From contig NC_079237.1 of NCBI RefSeq assembly GCF_028502605.1, positions 1,116,001-1,180,000 on the forward strand: 64,000 nucleotides of DNA, given 5' to 3'. Of the stretch, positions 32,769 to 45,310 are shown one piece after another; positions within the stretch are counted from its first letter, which is position 1, and each line of letters opens with the position of its first letter. The notes under the pieces were generated by a model. The model worked only from the letters and a program-made list of their open reading frames with translations. It was not told where the DNA came from and made no database searches. Made by a program: the position numbers and the translations under genes. The stretch comes from Trichoderma breve (Eukaryota > Ascomycota > Sordariomycetes > Hypocreales > Hypocreaceae).

Positions 32769-33996
32769 ATGTTGGCTTCCAGAATCCAGCGCAGGGCTTT
32801 CTCTGCCTCTGCCCGCAACGTATGAGCCCTTTGCCCCCCTCCCCCGCCTGTTCTTCCTGTCTCAACGCCCAAAACTCTGTCTTGTATACCTGATCGTGTG
32901 TGTGCTGACCAGCTGCTCTTTGGTGTATTAGCTGTCCAAGGTCGCTGTCCTCGGTGCTGCCGGTGGCATTGGCCAGCCTCTCTCTCTTCTCCTCAAGCTC
33001 AACACCCGCGTCACTGAGCTTGCTCTGTACGATATCCGTGGCGGACCTGGTAAGTCCACGTTGCTCCCCCTTGCGCCAATTTTCCTCGGGCATTCTCTTC
33101 CGGGCCTCCCAAAAGTGTCAATGGGCTAACCGTCTCTTTTCTCTTGCTTGCTTGCAGGTGTCGCCGCTGACATCTCCCACGTCAACACCAAGTCCACCGT
33201 CAAGGGCTATGAGGCCACCCCCAGCGGCCTTGCTGCCGCCCTCAAGGGCTCCGACATCGTCCTGATTCCCGCTGGTGTCCCCCGTAAGCCCGGCATGACC
33301 CGTGACGATCTCTTCAACACCAACGCCTCCATCGTCCGCGACCTGGCCAAGGCTGTTGCCGAGTCCGCCCCCGAGGCCAAGCTCCTCATCATCTCCAACC
33401 CCGTCAACTCCACCGTCCCCATCTGCGCCGAGGTCTTCAAGGCCCGCGGTGTCTACAACCCCAAGAAGCTCTTCGGTGTCACCACCCTCGACGTTGTCCG
33501 AGCTAGCCGCTTCGTCTCCGAGATCAAGGGCACTGACCCCAAGGACGAGAAGATCACCGTCATCGGTGGTCACTCTGGTGTCACCATCGTTCCTCTCTTC
33601 AGCCAGAGCAACCACCCCGACCTCTCCTCCAACGCCGAGCTCGTCAACCGTGTCCAGTTCGGTGGTGACGAGGTCGTCAAGGCCAAGGACGGTGCCGGCT
33701 CTGCCACCCTCTCCATGGCTTTCGCTGGTGCCCGCATGGCCGATGCTCTCCTCCGCGCCGCCGACGGCGAGAAGGGCGTCATTGAGCCCACCTTTGTCGA
33801 GTCTCCCCTGTACAAGGATCAGGGCATCGAGTTCTTCAGCACCAACGTCGAGCTCGGCCCCGACGGTGTTGAGAAGATCCACCCCATTGGCAAGATCGAC
33901 GCCAACGAGCAGAAGCTCGTCGAGGCCTGCCTGGGCGATCTCAAGAAGAACATTGCCAAGGGTGTTGCCTTTGTCCAGGAGAACCCCGGCAACTAA
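32769..33996 (+). CDS. mitochondrial malate dehydrogenase
   Basis: Three exons, 32769-32819, 32932-33049 and 33158-33996, with introns GTATGA..TAG and GTAAGT..CAG, 335 aa. Residues 1-17 form an arginine-rich mitochondrial presequence ([17 protein letters not shown]). [20 protein letters not shown] is the NAD-binding strand and loop; [17 protein letters not shown] contains the substrate-binding arginines; [10 protein letters not shown] holds the catalytic His. The length fits mitochondrial MDH. It interconverts malate and oxaloacetate in the TCA cycle matrix. Codon use is strongly biased to C-ending codons, which explains the long antisense open frame over exon 3. A poly(A) signal AATAAA is present at 34296. 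Confidence 0.97.
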
Positions 33997-34584
33997 AGCG
34001 AACTTGAAATGCCTTTCAGCATGACTTGAGCGTTTTCTTTTTTTTAATGAGACAAACGTCCGGAGGGGGGAGATCAAAGGAGGGTTCACGGGGACTGGCT
34101 CGCTGCTTGCAGGCGGCTTGGTTGGGCTGGGGCTTTGTGAGGATGGTACACGGAAAATATAGGGGAGGTTTGGATGAAAGAGAAAAAAAAAAACGTACGC
34201 ACGAGAAAATCATGGCTTTTATGAGGCTCCCTATTTCCCCGCTGTTCTGCAGCTGCCATAGACTTCAATCGAGTCTCTGTAACATTAGCAAACAAAATAA
34301 ATACAAGAAAATCCTAATTTTCGAAGCTTCCCCCTTTTCATCATTGTGTGTCTCATCATTGTGTGTCTTTAGTAAATAGGTGTGAGGAAGTGTAAGTATC
34401 ATTAAAAAGAGGAGAATTCTATTAGATTCAGGCTTTATCGGTGTCTACATTACTCGGCATCCCTTCCTAAGCATCTAACAGCATTATACAGCCTCCAACT
34501 CTATCAGTATAGATACCTCTTTCTTTTCTTTCTCTTCCTAAATGTTTTTCGCCGTCCGCCGGAAACCCAACCAAAAAGAGAAAA
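33997..34584. other. convergent 3' regions
   Basis: 3' UTRs of malate dehydrogenase (plus) and Spf1 (minus). AATAAA at 34296-34301 on the plus strand is a candidate polyadenylation signal of the dehydrogenase. No gene seen. Confidence 0.5.
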
Positions 34585-37500
34585 TCATGATGATCCAGAC
34601 GCCACCGCCGGCGGCTGCTGACGGCCAGTAGCCCACGCCTCAATCTTCCTCTTGCGCTCCTCAACCCTCCTCTCAAACTCGGCCACCTTCTCCAGCCTCT
34701 CCTTGTCGTCCTGCTCAGCCTTCTTCCGCTCCACCTCCTTCTTGCGCTCCATCTCGCGCTTGAGCTGCTCAGGGCGGCGCTCGGCGATGTCACGCGGGCG
34801 GTAGTCGCTGAAGAACCTCTTCAAAACGACTTCAATGAGCCAGCAGAGCACGTAGTCCAGAACCATGACGGTAGACATCTTGGTCTTGAACTCGTCGGAG
34901 AAAGGCACCAGCTTCATTTGTTCGTTGATTTCGGGCATCAGCTCGAGAGCGCAGACGAAGGCGAGACCGGAGACACCGACGATACCATAGAACATGGCCC
35001 TGTTCTCAGTAATGGACTCGCGGAAGGGTCGACCCTGGTAGTTGATGGCGAAGGTAGAAATTTGCTGAATCAGCTGCAGCAAGTAGATTGCAGAGTTGAG
35101 CAGCGACGGCGTAAACTCAGCCTCCAGATCAATATCTCCAGAGCGTCTATAACAGCGTTAGTCAGAGACAAAGTGGTACTTGGGGATATTCAAACACTTA
35201 CGGTTCAAGTCTGTCGCACAAACGAGCAATGTAGATGAGAGTCACAATATGAACAGCGAATTGTCCCAGAATAGATCCGATGATGTAGACGTTGAAAATG
35301 TTGGGTTGAGGTCGCTCTTTGCTGAGTCCCTCCACAACGCGAGCTCGGGAGATGCTCAAGAAGCAAACAGACATGAGCATACCGCTGATGGTGTACTGAG
35401 TATCGCCGAATTTGATACCCTCAAGGTACAAAACAGACAGGGAGTAGGCACTGATCAGACAATTCAGAGCAAGAATCTTGTACATCTGGATTGTGGCGAC
35501 GAGGGTGCATCGGCCTTGACGAATAATGTTGGGAATAGCCATGACATCGCGAAGCTTGGAGGTGAACGGAGCAGCGACGGAGGCGTCTCCCAGTTTCAAA
35601 GTCGGGGGCTCATCATCACCCATCTCAGCCTCCATCATGCTGCTGGTCAGTTGGTCAGCCAAACTAGCCGCCTTCTTGTTGACTTGTTGCTGACGATCGT
35701 TGATGAGATTCTGAGCGCCGGGAGTAGTAATGGTTTCCACAGAGTGGCCATGCTGCTTGATGTATTCCTCAGGCGTAATCTTCTTCCTGGTAGCTTCGCG
35801 CTCAATGGCCTTTTGGTAGTGGGGGTTGGTAGGTCCAGGTGCGTAGAGGTGGGCAATCATGACGGGGACAGGGGGTGCAGGTTGGTTGAAGCGCTTCATG
35901 AGCTCGCATTGCTTCTGGTACATTTCCTTGAGTTTGGTGTTGCGGGCGTGCTCTGCGATGCGAGTCAAGTCATCCTTGGTACCGTTGAGGAGAGCAATAC
36001 CAATGTGAGCCTGTTTCAAAGCACCGACATCGTTGGTGCCGTCACCAGCCATCAAGGTATAGTAACCCATATCCTTCAGACCGAGCAGAATATCTTCCTT
36101 TTGTTTTGGTGACACACGAGCATAGACCCAGGTATAGCGGAGAATGTCCTTCCATCCAGGCTGGCCCTTGTACTTGGCAAGAGCATATCCGGTCACGCAA
36201 ATATCCTTGTTCTTGAGAATCTCCGGGTCGATGGGCTTTGAAGGATCCACATGAATGGTAACCTTGTCGTCAACGCTCTTCCAAATAAGCTGCTCGCCAC
36301 CATGGTTATCCTCGGGGGCGTCCAGAATAAGAACATCGCGGTCAACAATTTCGACTTCACGGGCAACGTGCACAGCTGTAAGAGGATTGTCACCGGTAAT
36401 CATGACAACACGGTGGCTACTCTCGTTGAGCATCTGAACAGCCTCCTTGGCGTCTTCCTTGAGGGGGCAGTGAAGTACCAAAAAGCCAGCGAATGTGAGA
36501 TCAGCCTCAACCTTCTCTCGCTTGAGGTCGTTAATTTTGCCAGAGCCCAATTCGGAATCAACAGTCAGTTGCTTGTATGCCAGTGCGAGAACTCGGGATC
36601 CCTTGCGTGTGAAGTACTTGTACGTCTCCTCGTAATCAGCGGGCACCTCAACGAGCATCTTCTGGATAGTCTCGGGAGCACCCTTGACACCAGCAAAGGT
36701 ACCCTTGATCTTTTGACCGGTGGCGGTGTGAATTCCATTGACAAAAGCAACGGAGCTCTGGCGCTTAAGTGCGGAGGAGAACTGGAAACGGCGCTTGATG
36801 TGAACGTTGCCTTGGGTAGTACCAGCCTTGGGAGTGCTTGAGAGAACGTCATTGCGGCCAACGCCCCAGCCAAGAGAAGTAAGAGTAGCCTTCTCCATTG
36901 GGTCTCCCACAATGTCACCTTCATCCAGTCGCACCAAAGCGTGAGCGGTAGCGAGTACCAGTTGGGTCTCCAAGCTAGCTTCCTTGACCGCAATGATGGT
37001 AGAGTGGGCGCCATCGCCTTCTCGCTTGTCCTCAACGTCGGAATGGTTCAGGCCGAGTCCAGCAATGCCTTCCACAACCAAGTCTTCACCGGTGAGCGTT
37101 CCAGTCTTGTCGAAACAAGCGATATCGACACGTCCAGCAAAGGGAATTCGGAATGGCTCTGTGCAGAAGATGGCCAGTTTGGCAAGGGCTGCCAAACTAG
37201 TGTTGACTGCGAGACTAAGCTCCATTGGCAGCTCGGGAGGCACGACACTGGTGATGATCAAAACGCAATCAAGTAGGAGCTTGGAGCGCTTGCGATCCCT
37301 TCGCACACCCTCGTCCCAGACGTACCAGGAGGCAGCGATCGCGAAAACAAGAAGAAACAGGATGAACAGGAGGGCCTCAAAGTTGTTGGCAGACACACGC
37401 TCAGTGGAGTAGATCATGGTTCGGACAAGGCTGCCTTGAGAAGTCTCGAAGCCAGTCTTAATAACAATAGCCAAAGCTCCATTGTCGGGGGCAGCAGGGA

Positions 37501-38675
37501 CGCCTGAAGCCAACTTGGGCTTCTCCTGGTCAGGGTTTCCATGGGTGATTTGGAGAACTTTGGTGCCACCCCACAAGAAGGCGTTCTTGTCGAGTCCCTC
37601 CGTCTCAAGGAGAGCATCGGCCGGGCGCAGCTGAATCGAGTCCTTGAGCAGCGGGGTACTTTCTCCGGAAAGCATGGCCTCGTTGACAATCGCAGTACCT
37701 TCGACCAAGAGCATATCGCATGCGACGCCGCTGTCTTCCTTGGTTCGGCCAACGGACACAAGGTCACCGGGCAAGAGCGCATCGCTCTGAACCTCGGTCC
37801 ATTTGCCGAGACGGTAGACCCAAACATCGTAGGGCTTAATGCTCATTCCACGGAACTCGTTCAAGGTGCGCTGGCGTTGCCAGACGACAGTGCTCTCAAA
37901 TGCGACAAGCATGAACAGAGTGAACAGCGAGTAGTACCAGTACTCATCGAGCATCCACAAGCCAACGCAGAAGATCTGGAAGACGAAGAAGGGCGCGACG
38001 GCATGCTCTTTGAAGAGTTCTGTAAATGTCGGGACGGGGATATCGAAGGTGTTTGTGCCATAATGTTGCTCGATACGAGTCAACTCGGACTGCTTGTCGA
38101 TACCCTTGGAAGCCTGGAACTGTCCAATGGTAGGCTTCGGCTCGCCATCGATGGGATAGGTGAGGGTCTTAAAGGTCTTGGTATCCGGATCATAGAGGAA
38201 ACGGCGTTTCTGGAACAGGAATGAGAGATTGGTCTTGCCCCCAACCTAGCGAGTAAGTTGTTAGTCAATGGCGGCACGATGGTGGGATGAGCACCGAAGG
38301 GAAAAGACGTACCTTGTCCCGCAACAGCTTGCAGATTTCGCTGGAGCCGGCGTTCGCAATGGGAATAACCTTGACTAACTGAGCATCCTGGATATCCTTG
38401 TCCTGGACCTTGGTCGCAGTGAATCGCGCATCCAGACCGACGCTCCAGTGGGTGCTCAGCCAAACGAGAGACTGGAGGGTGATGATGGTCCCGCACCAGA
38501 CGAAGGTCCATTCGGAGGCGCCAATGTGCTTTTCGTAGAGATCCGGGGTCAGATAGTACCTCAGGAAGATGGGCCACAGAATGGCAAAGGGCCAGACGTA
38601 GGCGTGGAAGTGGAAGGGCAGCGGACGAAGCAACTCCGCATGCTTGATCTGCGGGTTGTCCACGAGGGCTGCCAT
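34585..38675 (-). CDS. spf1: P5A-type ATPase Spf1 (ER)
   Basis: Three exons, 38675-38313, 38245-35202 and 35146-34585, with introns of 67 nt (GTACGT..TAG) and 55 nt (GTAAGT..TAG), 1322 aa. The ATG at 38675 sits in a strong context (GCCATGG). P-type ATPase landmarks: GEST in the actuator loop, PPELPMELS in TM4 (the P5A signature), DKTGTLT with the phosphorylated Asp, MITGDNPLTA and GDGTNDVGALKQAHIGIALL. The C-terminus (exon 3) is a charged coiled coil rich in K and E after the last membrane helices. Spf1 in yeast and its human homologue ATP13A1 remove mis-inserted transmembrane helices from the ER membrane and influence ER Ca/Mn and sterol balance. Confidence 0.96.
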
Positions 38676-40078
38676 GGCAGGCAGATGATGTGAGGCACCC
38701 CAACGGCCTCCGGACAGCAAATAGAACGGCGCGAGGAATCAGCAGTAAAGGGCCGACGCAAGTCCGGTCATTGAAGATGTGAAGAAAGAAAAAGGCCAGA
38801 CGGAAGCCTCGTCGGCGGAGTTGGAGAATTCCACAAGTTTCGGCCGGCCGCTTCCAAGCCGCGATCTGTACTTTTCATACGGACCGGACTAGCGAGCATT
38901 TGGTGGCGAGTACATTGGGCCCTTAGTCAGCTATCGGAGGCAATAGTAGGCCGCTGATAAGGACGGAGAATCCGCACGTCATTTATCCCCCGCCAAGCGG
39001 AATATATGGGCGAGCAAAAGTGCCAGTCTAGTAGCTTAGTACTTCTTTATAAATTGGTACTATATTTTGATGGTTTACAATGTCTTATTTAGCAAAAGTG
39101 ATAAACTCCGGTGCACTGTATTCGTATAAGTACGTTAGATATGTAGAGGTGCCCAGGAAGTGAAAGTACATGGACCTGAGCTTTGAAGGGTGCAGTGGTA
39201 ACCACGCCACCAATGGCGCTAACGGGACTCCAGACGTGAGTACAGGTACCCGCATCTGTAGCTACCTAGGTAGGTACACCACTCTGATACCAAATGCATC
39301 AAACAAACACAACATACGGAATACATCCAGTGTTATTTACCACCTATTCGAGGCAGAGATACAAGGAACGCTTCGTGCTACTGGAAACTAAAACAAGACG
39401 GAAATTTTAGATGCGCAATCACAGACTACAGGTGCCTATACAGATAACCCAACGACCATGAGAGCAGTAGTGGACCAACCCCCTAAAAAGTAGACGTCTT
39501 GCAGATACCCATTATGGCCCTAGTAAGGCTGTCTGAGAACTGCAACCAGCAACCAAAAAGGAAGATATTGTTACTCTGATTGTATGGATCTCAACTTGCT
39601 TCTGCATTGTAGGGAACGAGACCCCCAACACGGACATAGAAGGGATGCTCAATAGAGTGAAAGCTACTGCATAAGGCCTACCCGTGAGGATAAGCAGGCA
39701 GATATTAAACCAGTGAAGAGCGATTGATCAGCTGTGCAATCTAACTCATGGCGTGGGCTAAAATATGGTACATATAAAGAGACAGTCATGCAATGAAGAT
39801 GGGCTATTTTTGGGATCTGTGTCGTAAATATGGCTCTATTCCTTGGTTATGCCCATAGCATCTAATGTTTTATACCATTAACTTGTACTTTATCTGGTAT
39901 CCTACCATTAACTCAAGCTTCAATTATATAGTTTCCAACTCACTTGCCGCTTCGTACCGCGTCCCTTCTAAGGTAATCCTCGATCAATCCAATGCAAAAC
40001 ATAAGAATTTCGTATTTTCAGTTTCCATATTTACCATGACAAAATACCAAGCTTACATCGAAACGAGCAGGCGTGCAG
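38676..40078. other. intergenic region
   Basis: Spf1 promoter on the left, 3' flank of the HsbA-like gene on the right. Mostly AT-rich; no supported gene. Confidence 0.4.
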
Positions 40079-40624
40079 CTATTGCGATGCGCCGTAGTAA
40101 TTTATTGCTGTGGTAAATGCACCTGACATCTGCGCCTTCAAAGCCAGAGCACCGGGCTTCAGAAAAAGAGGCTCAGCTGCTATAACCGCATCCATAAAAT
40201 TCGAAGTAGCAATGTTCATTGACTCAAGTTGAGTTAGGATCCAAGATGCACCCTGCATGGCCTGCCAATCTGATTCTTGGGCCCCTATGGTTACTAGCGA
40301 AGCCAGCATTGTAGGGACTTGTTCCTGAATGTCGGCAAGGATGGTTGTGCCAGCCACTGTACCGAATGAGCCAGTAGTCTTGATATCAGAAAGCGTATCC
40401 TCCAAAATAGTGACTAGATCGGCAATATCGTCTCGGATGGTAATTGCTCCAGCAAAGCCGCTGCTTGGGAAATTATTCAAGTCCTGGTTTAGGGTAAACC
40501 AACCCGGGCCCATCTTCTGCGTAATGTCATTCTGAACGGTAATGACATCGCGCCGAAGGATAGGAGTAGCAGTGGTAACAGTGGCAGTTAAAGCCAGCCA
40601 AAGGACTTTCGCGATGACTACCAT
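40079..40624 (-). CDS. HsbA-like secreted protein (paralogue 1)
   Basis: Intronless, 181 aa. Signal peptide of about 20 residues (MVVIAKVLWLALTATVTTAT). A mature helical domain follows, with PILRRDVITVQNDI at its start. This, GTTILADI near residue 93 and the alternating hydrophobic helices fit the hydrophobic surface-binding protein A / cell wall galactomannoprotein family. No cysteines were seen in the mature part, no GPI signal. In Aspergillus, HsbA adsorbs to hydrophobic surfaces and helps recruit polyesterases; other relatives are cell-wall or antigenic proteins. A divergent paralogue lies 840 bp away. Confidence 0.8.
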   Translation of the reverse strand: MVVIAKVLWLALTATVTTATPILRRDVITVQNDITQKMGPGWFTLNQDLNNFPSSGFAGAITIRDDIADLVTILEDTLSDIKTTGSFGTVAGTTILADIQEQVPTMLASLVTIGAQESDWQAMQGASWILTQLESMNIATSNFMDAVIAAEPLFLKPGALALKAQMSGAFTTAINYYGASQ

Positions 40625-41464
40625 TTCGTTCTTTTAGTAAAAACCGGCCAGTATGATCAAAGGGACAGTAGAAATAGGCAACACAGTTGGTGGTGAGGGT
40701 GCTTGAGAAGGCATGAGAACCTTGAAGCTTATATGTTTATATCCAGTTCCCTAGATGGGACGTGTGTAGGTACGAGTACAGCCATTGTGTGATAAGATGC
40801 GTGTCTTGGTAATAAACACCTATGTCTCAGTTGTCCATACGCGTGACTCAGGAGAGTGACAAAACTGCAAACTTGCTAGAGAGGAAGTATTGAAATATAC
40901 GTCTGCTATCCTTTGAGCGCATATCATTGCCATGTGTAGGTTTTGATGCCGGTTGCCGTAAGACAATAAGCGGGCGAAGTGGACCGACACGAAATGTCTC
41001 AGTCTGGAAGAGGCGGTCAGTGTAAACTGAAGTAAAATCGTTCTTAAATTAGAGAAATTCAGCAAGCTAGCTGATAAAATGTCTTAGTTGACAATATTAC
41101 CAACCGTGGGCGTTACATCAGGTTATGTTGTCTCAAACGGTTTGGAGCGTATAATAGAGCCAGAGCGAGGATTCACATCACATCGTTGGGCGAGATGAAC
41201 CAATCATTCTACCCTAGTAAGACATTTGCCGTCTATTAGGGATAGTTTCCCCCTAATTCACACGAGAGCTCTCCATCAAGATATGACATGTCACACTTTT
41301 TAGCCTGGTCAAGATCGCGGCTGGAGGTTAAAGCCTATATATCCCATATTCACTGTCGTGTAAATAATTTTAAACATAAGACATATCTCATCACTTTTAC
41401 ATTTATTTTCTCAATCATACTCTCCCGCAGCCCAACCACTTCAACGAGCAATCCTGTCATAAAA
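40625..41464. other. shared promoter of divergent HsbA-like pair
   Basis: 840 bp between two divergently transcribed paralogues. A CCTATATATCCC element near 41334-41344 could serve as TATA for the plus-strand copy. Confidence 0.5.
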
Positions 41465-41995
41465 ATGGTGTACCTTACCAAGATCCTCTTACTTGCTTCA
41501 ACTGCTGCTGCCATCATCCTCCCCCGCGATGCGACCACAGTTGAGAACGACATAAACCAAAGAATCGGCCCTCAATGGACTACCCTCAGAAACAACATAG
41601 ATAGCTATCCTGCGAGTGGCTTACAAGGTGCATTTAATATTCATGACTATGTACAGAGTCTCGTTGTTATCACAAATGAGGCGACTTCCAACGTCAACGC
41701 CGCCGGCTCGTTTTCAGAAGCAGACGGCACCACTATCCTCACAGACTTAGAGTCTCTCGCCCCCACGTTTCTTGGCGCACTCTCGGCTATAGGAGATCAG
41801 GCGCCGGCTTGGGGTGATTTGCGAGGTGGACAAGCTGTGATTCTTAGTGATTTGCACAGTCTGAATTCATCTTTTATTGACTTTGTCAACGCGCTAACAG
41901 CAGCCTCGCCTGCTGACCTTGTTCCTGCAGCTATGAGTGTTGGAGCACAAGTGGCAGATGGTTTCAATAGCGCTATTGCCGCCTATTCCGATTAG
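41465..41995 (+). CDS. HsbA-like secreted protein (paralogue 2)
   Basis: Intronless, 176 aa from the ATG at 41465, chosen because it begins a clear signal peptide (MVYLTKILLLASTAAAI). The frame is open for 177 nt upstream but has no support as coding. The mature part aligns by eye with paralogue 1: LPRDATTVENDI versus LRRDVITVQNDI, IGPQW versus MGPGW, GTTILTDLE versus GTTILADIQ, and a C-terminal alanine-rich helix ending near AIAAY. Same family and inferred role, a cell-wall or surface-active secreted protein. Confidence 0.8.
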   Translation: MVYLTKILLLASTAAAIILPRDATTVENDINQRIGPQWTTLRNNIDSYPASGLQGAFNIHDYVQSLVVITNEATSNVNAAGSFSEADGTTILTDLESLAPTFLGALSAIGDQAPAWGDLRGGQAVILSDLHSLNSSFIDFVNALTAASPADLVPAAMSVGAQVADGFNSAIAAYSD

Positions 41996-42380
41996 ACATT
42001 GGTCATATATATTGGTATGTATATCTATATGCTGTTGAAGATTAATGGCTTCTGATAATTTGTCATATGCTGGACGGGGTGTAAATTCTGGGCTATAATT
42101 CAAGGAGAGAGGGACAAAATGAATGGGATGATAGGACAGGTGAAGGGGTGACGTTCTACAGCAATCCAATATCTAATAAGATAAATACCCCAAAACCTTC
42201 ATCATGTCACGCAATAAGGAATACTAAATGTAGAATGGCATTAACTAGTAGCCCATCAAAGCTTCAGATATTCATATCCACACATGTATCACCAAGTAAG
42301 GTATCTTCACATACCTTCAAAACATAGTTTCAAGACACTCCCAGCCGAAGACACACTGAGCAAGATAGTTACAAAATGTT
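41996..42380. other. convergent 3' flanks
   Basis: AT-rich spacer between the plus-strand HsbA-like gene and the minus-strand Zn2Cys6 gene. Nothing further seen. Confidence 0.4.
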
Positions 42381-44236
42381 CTACATGGTATCGCTGCTGA
42401 ACGGAATCTTGACTTGACCCAACTCATCAACATCCAGGCTCAAGTCCAAGCCGTCGAGGCCAGTATTCATGTTCCAAGAATCTGCCTCAGTCGCTAACCC
42501 GAGAATTTGCTCCAAAATTCTACCATTCTCATGTTCCTGCTCTTTCTCGGCCGCAGGTGATCCCTCGCCAACGCCTCTCGGGATTATCCTACTCGGTGAC
42601 CGCAACAACGCATCTGCTGCTTTGAGTCGTATCATATCGTTCAGCCGTTTGTCGTAGGTTAGGAACGGGGAAATTGTCTGATACATTGCGTGTAGAAAAT
42701 CTGCTGGTCCGTACTTCCAACATTCTCGTTGTGCACCAAAATACGATTTGCGGCGAGAGTTGTAGGAGTCTTGTACGAGAGGAGTATTGTAGGTATTGGT
42801 AGTGCATAATATCACATCTGCTAGCGTATTTGTGATTTCAAAAGATTTAATAAGCTATCCCATTGTTAGACTTGAGCCGAGAGGTTTGTATATATCTATG
42901 CAATAATACGTACCTGATCTCTTCCCAATGAAATTAAGTGTTCTTTAGAGTTGACTGTAATGGAGGAAAGAAAATCTTGTGCAATTTGAGACGGAAAGAG
43001 AAAGGTCATTGAATCGTCATCTGCAGAGGACGACAGCAGACTTTGAGACATGGCTTGTTGCCAAATCAGAATTCGCATCCAATGTCTGGTAATATTATAA
43101 TCCGCCCGTTGTACCAAGTCATATTCAGAAGATTTTGGGGCGATGCTTTCCAGGGATCGCTGGACAGCTATTAGACGATGTTGGTCAGAATTGCCTTGAA
43201 AGGTTTCGTATATGTACCGGGCTGTACGATAAAAGAAGGCGTCAAACGCCGCGAACAGCGTGGCAAGTTCGATTAGTCCCTTTCCATACTTGTCAAAATC
43301 ATCTATGTTGTCCGTCGGAATCCGAACTGTATCAAGTATGGAGATGGGGAGATCATGTTGAATGGCGTAGCCCCTGAATTCGAAAAACAGAGTATTAGCT
43401 CTCGTGCTTCTTTGAATTGGAGAGATGGTTTCAAATGTAGGCTACCTTTCGCTAACCCACAAAAGGATATAAACCAGGCGTTTGTGAGCAGTGACTGGAT
43501 TTTGACCATCATCGAGGTCATTTGAGAGTCGGCAAGACTCGAACTCTATCCGGTCTAGACGGAGGAGTCGAGCAATTGAGATACCTTCTTGTAGATAGAC
43601 CATGGATGCATTTCTGTTGTCAGCCTTGGCATGGTAGACATGAAGAAAGAAGGACGTGAGGGCGCCCTCAACGGAAGGATGCTCTCGATAATTTGTTAGG
43701 CTGCGATGTCGGTTACACTCCTTCTCCATATACTCGCTAGTAACATGAGGTGGAATATCTTTCATTGCACTCAAGTTTAATTGCGCCATTGTCGCTGAAC
43801 ATAGTGCCAGGGTCATGGGATAAACATCAGCGTATGACGGATCACTCGTTTCCAGCTTCTCAAGCCTGTCGATAAGATCTGGCACATGGAGCACTGGCCA
43901 GACGGGATACATGCGGGAACTGTAGGCCTCAATCACTGGTCTGAGTATAGACAGAGGCAGCCTTTCTGCCTTGTCGTAGGCCGGAGCATTGGCGGCGAAT
44001 CCCTTCGAGTTTGGATCGACATGTCTGGGAGAGGCTGGAGATGTAATCTGAGGGTCAATTCTCCATTTCCAATTGCACCGCTGGGTGAGTTTGGAAGTCT
44101 TTGGGCCGCGTTTAAGCACCGGCTTCAAATAGGTGCATTCGAGTGGAGGCTGTGCGTCAAGGCACTTGCGGCATGGCCGGCCATTGTCGCACCGAGTTTT
44201 GCGTTGAACACAGAAATCGCAGGATCTCTTGGCCAT
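42381..44236 (-). CDS. Zn2Cys6 transcription factor, AmyR/MAL-activator-like
   Basis: Three exons, 44236-43446, 43373-42914 and 42854-42381, with introns of 72 nt (GTAGCC..CAG) and 59 nt (GTACGT..TAG), 574 aa. The ATG at 44236 is in strong context (CCCATGG). A Zn2Cys6 cluster starts at residue 6 (C6, C9, C16, C22, C25, C34), followed by a basic linker KRGPKTSKLTQR. The middle holds a fungal regulatory region with VIEAYSSRMYPVWPVLHVPD and RLLRLDRIE-type motifs. The N-terminal linker and MYPVWPVLHV segment resemble the AmyR / maltose activator subgroup, so control of sugar use is plausible but not shown. The donor of intron 1 (GTAGCC) is weak. Confidence 0.82.
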
Positions 44237-45310
44237 GGGCGGTTGAGCGCAGATGATGGAACAGAGCCCCAAAAAAGATGAGTCCGGAGTAATTTAAGGA
44301 AATACTGAAGACTCTGGCCGGACAATTACTGAGCCCAGGCCTGATACCGGTCACCGTGGAGCGGAGGACGAATGACAACCATGGCGTTGGGCTTTCGTGC
44401 AAGTTTGTCCGTCGAGCGAGTCACGCATAACTCTGGGTACAGGCTTTATGTATGGAATACGAGTGCAAGTGCATGTACTATGCGTTGACGCTCAACTGGC
44501 CCCCACGAACGAGGGGGTTAAGCGGGGGTTGGAGGTTGAGGGGATGCGTTTACGATGAGCTAAAGAAAAGCTCCGACTGCGGTGCCATGCCGGGTATCGG
44601 GTTCGCTAACCTAATAGGCAAATCCGGAGTGTGCGGATAGATGCTGATTTCTAATTCATTTGCATCATATGTCACTTACACGGGGAAGCACTTCTTCAGG
44701 GTCAAAGAGGTTGAGCAATGAAATACAATACTGGAAGAGTATGAATACCTGTATTCAAGCTACACATACCTAATGCAAGGCTCTGGGTGTGTCATTCCTT
44801 GCTTCTTCGACTTATAGGAGTACATCTGTTTTGGGATGTGCATTCGAATCAAGGCAAACAAACAACGTCACACGAAAGAAAGTGCTGACGCAGGCAACCC
44901 AGCTACCAAAATTGCCAATCATATGCACTGAATAAATACATCACCGTAGCCAAACTCGATTAAGGCTGCCGATCTGGTTTGGCCACCCGGACAAATGCTG
45001 GACAATTTGGCAAATTGGCGGGGAAGTTGGAGAAATTGCGTCGAGGCTGTACGAACAACCAGCGCGTGACTACACTATCTCAACCGGGCGAATCAAATCA
45101 TTTGGTGGTAAAGATGGAATTGATGTTTTTTGTTATGATTGTTATAAAAGATCAAATTTCATCCATCCCAGGGACGTGGTATATGTAGTCGTTCAACCAC
45201 GCCACGAATAGACATCTATCCGCCATCTATCCGCGACAACTGCGTCTATCCGCAAGCACTCTTATACACACTGTCGTTACGTCTATCCGCGACTGAACTC
45301 TCCTGTGACA
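44237..45310. other. divergent intergenic region
   Basis: About 1.07 kb between the Zn2Cys6 gene (minus) and the alcohol dehydrogenase gene (plus). It holds both promoters and a fourfold TCTATCCGC repeat just before the dehydrogenase ATG (separate entry). Confidence 0.5.
45215..45290 (+). repeat. four TCTATCCGC repeats before alcohol dehydrogenase
   Basis: Copies at 45215, 45226, 45245 and 45282, all within 100 bp of the ATG at 45311. On the other strand each reads GCGGATAGA. They may be regulator sites or leader repeats. Confidence 0.7.

Noticed and set aside
33118..34089. 323-codon minus-strand open frame across malate dehydrogenase
   Set aside because: It is antisense to the highly biased exon 3. 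C-ending codons remove stops on the other strand, and the translation is low complexity (G, D, V, L) with no domain.
35180..36112. 310-codon plus-strand frame inside Spf1
   Set aside because: Antisense shadow of the ATPase, which has all P-type motifs in order.
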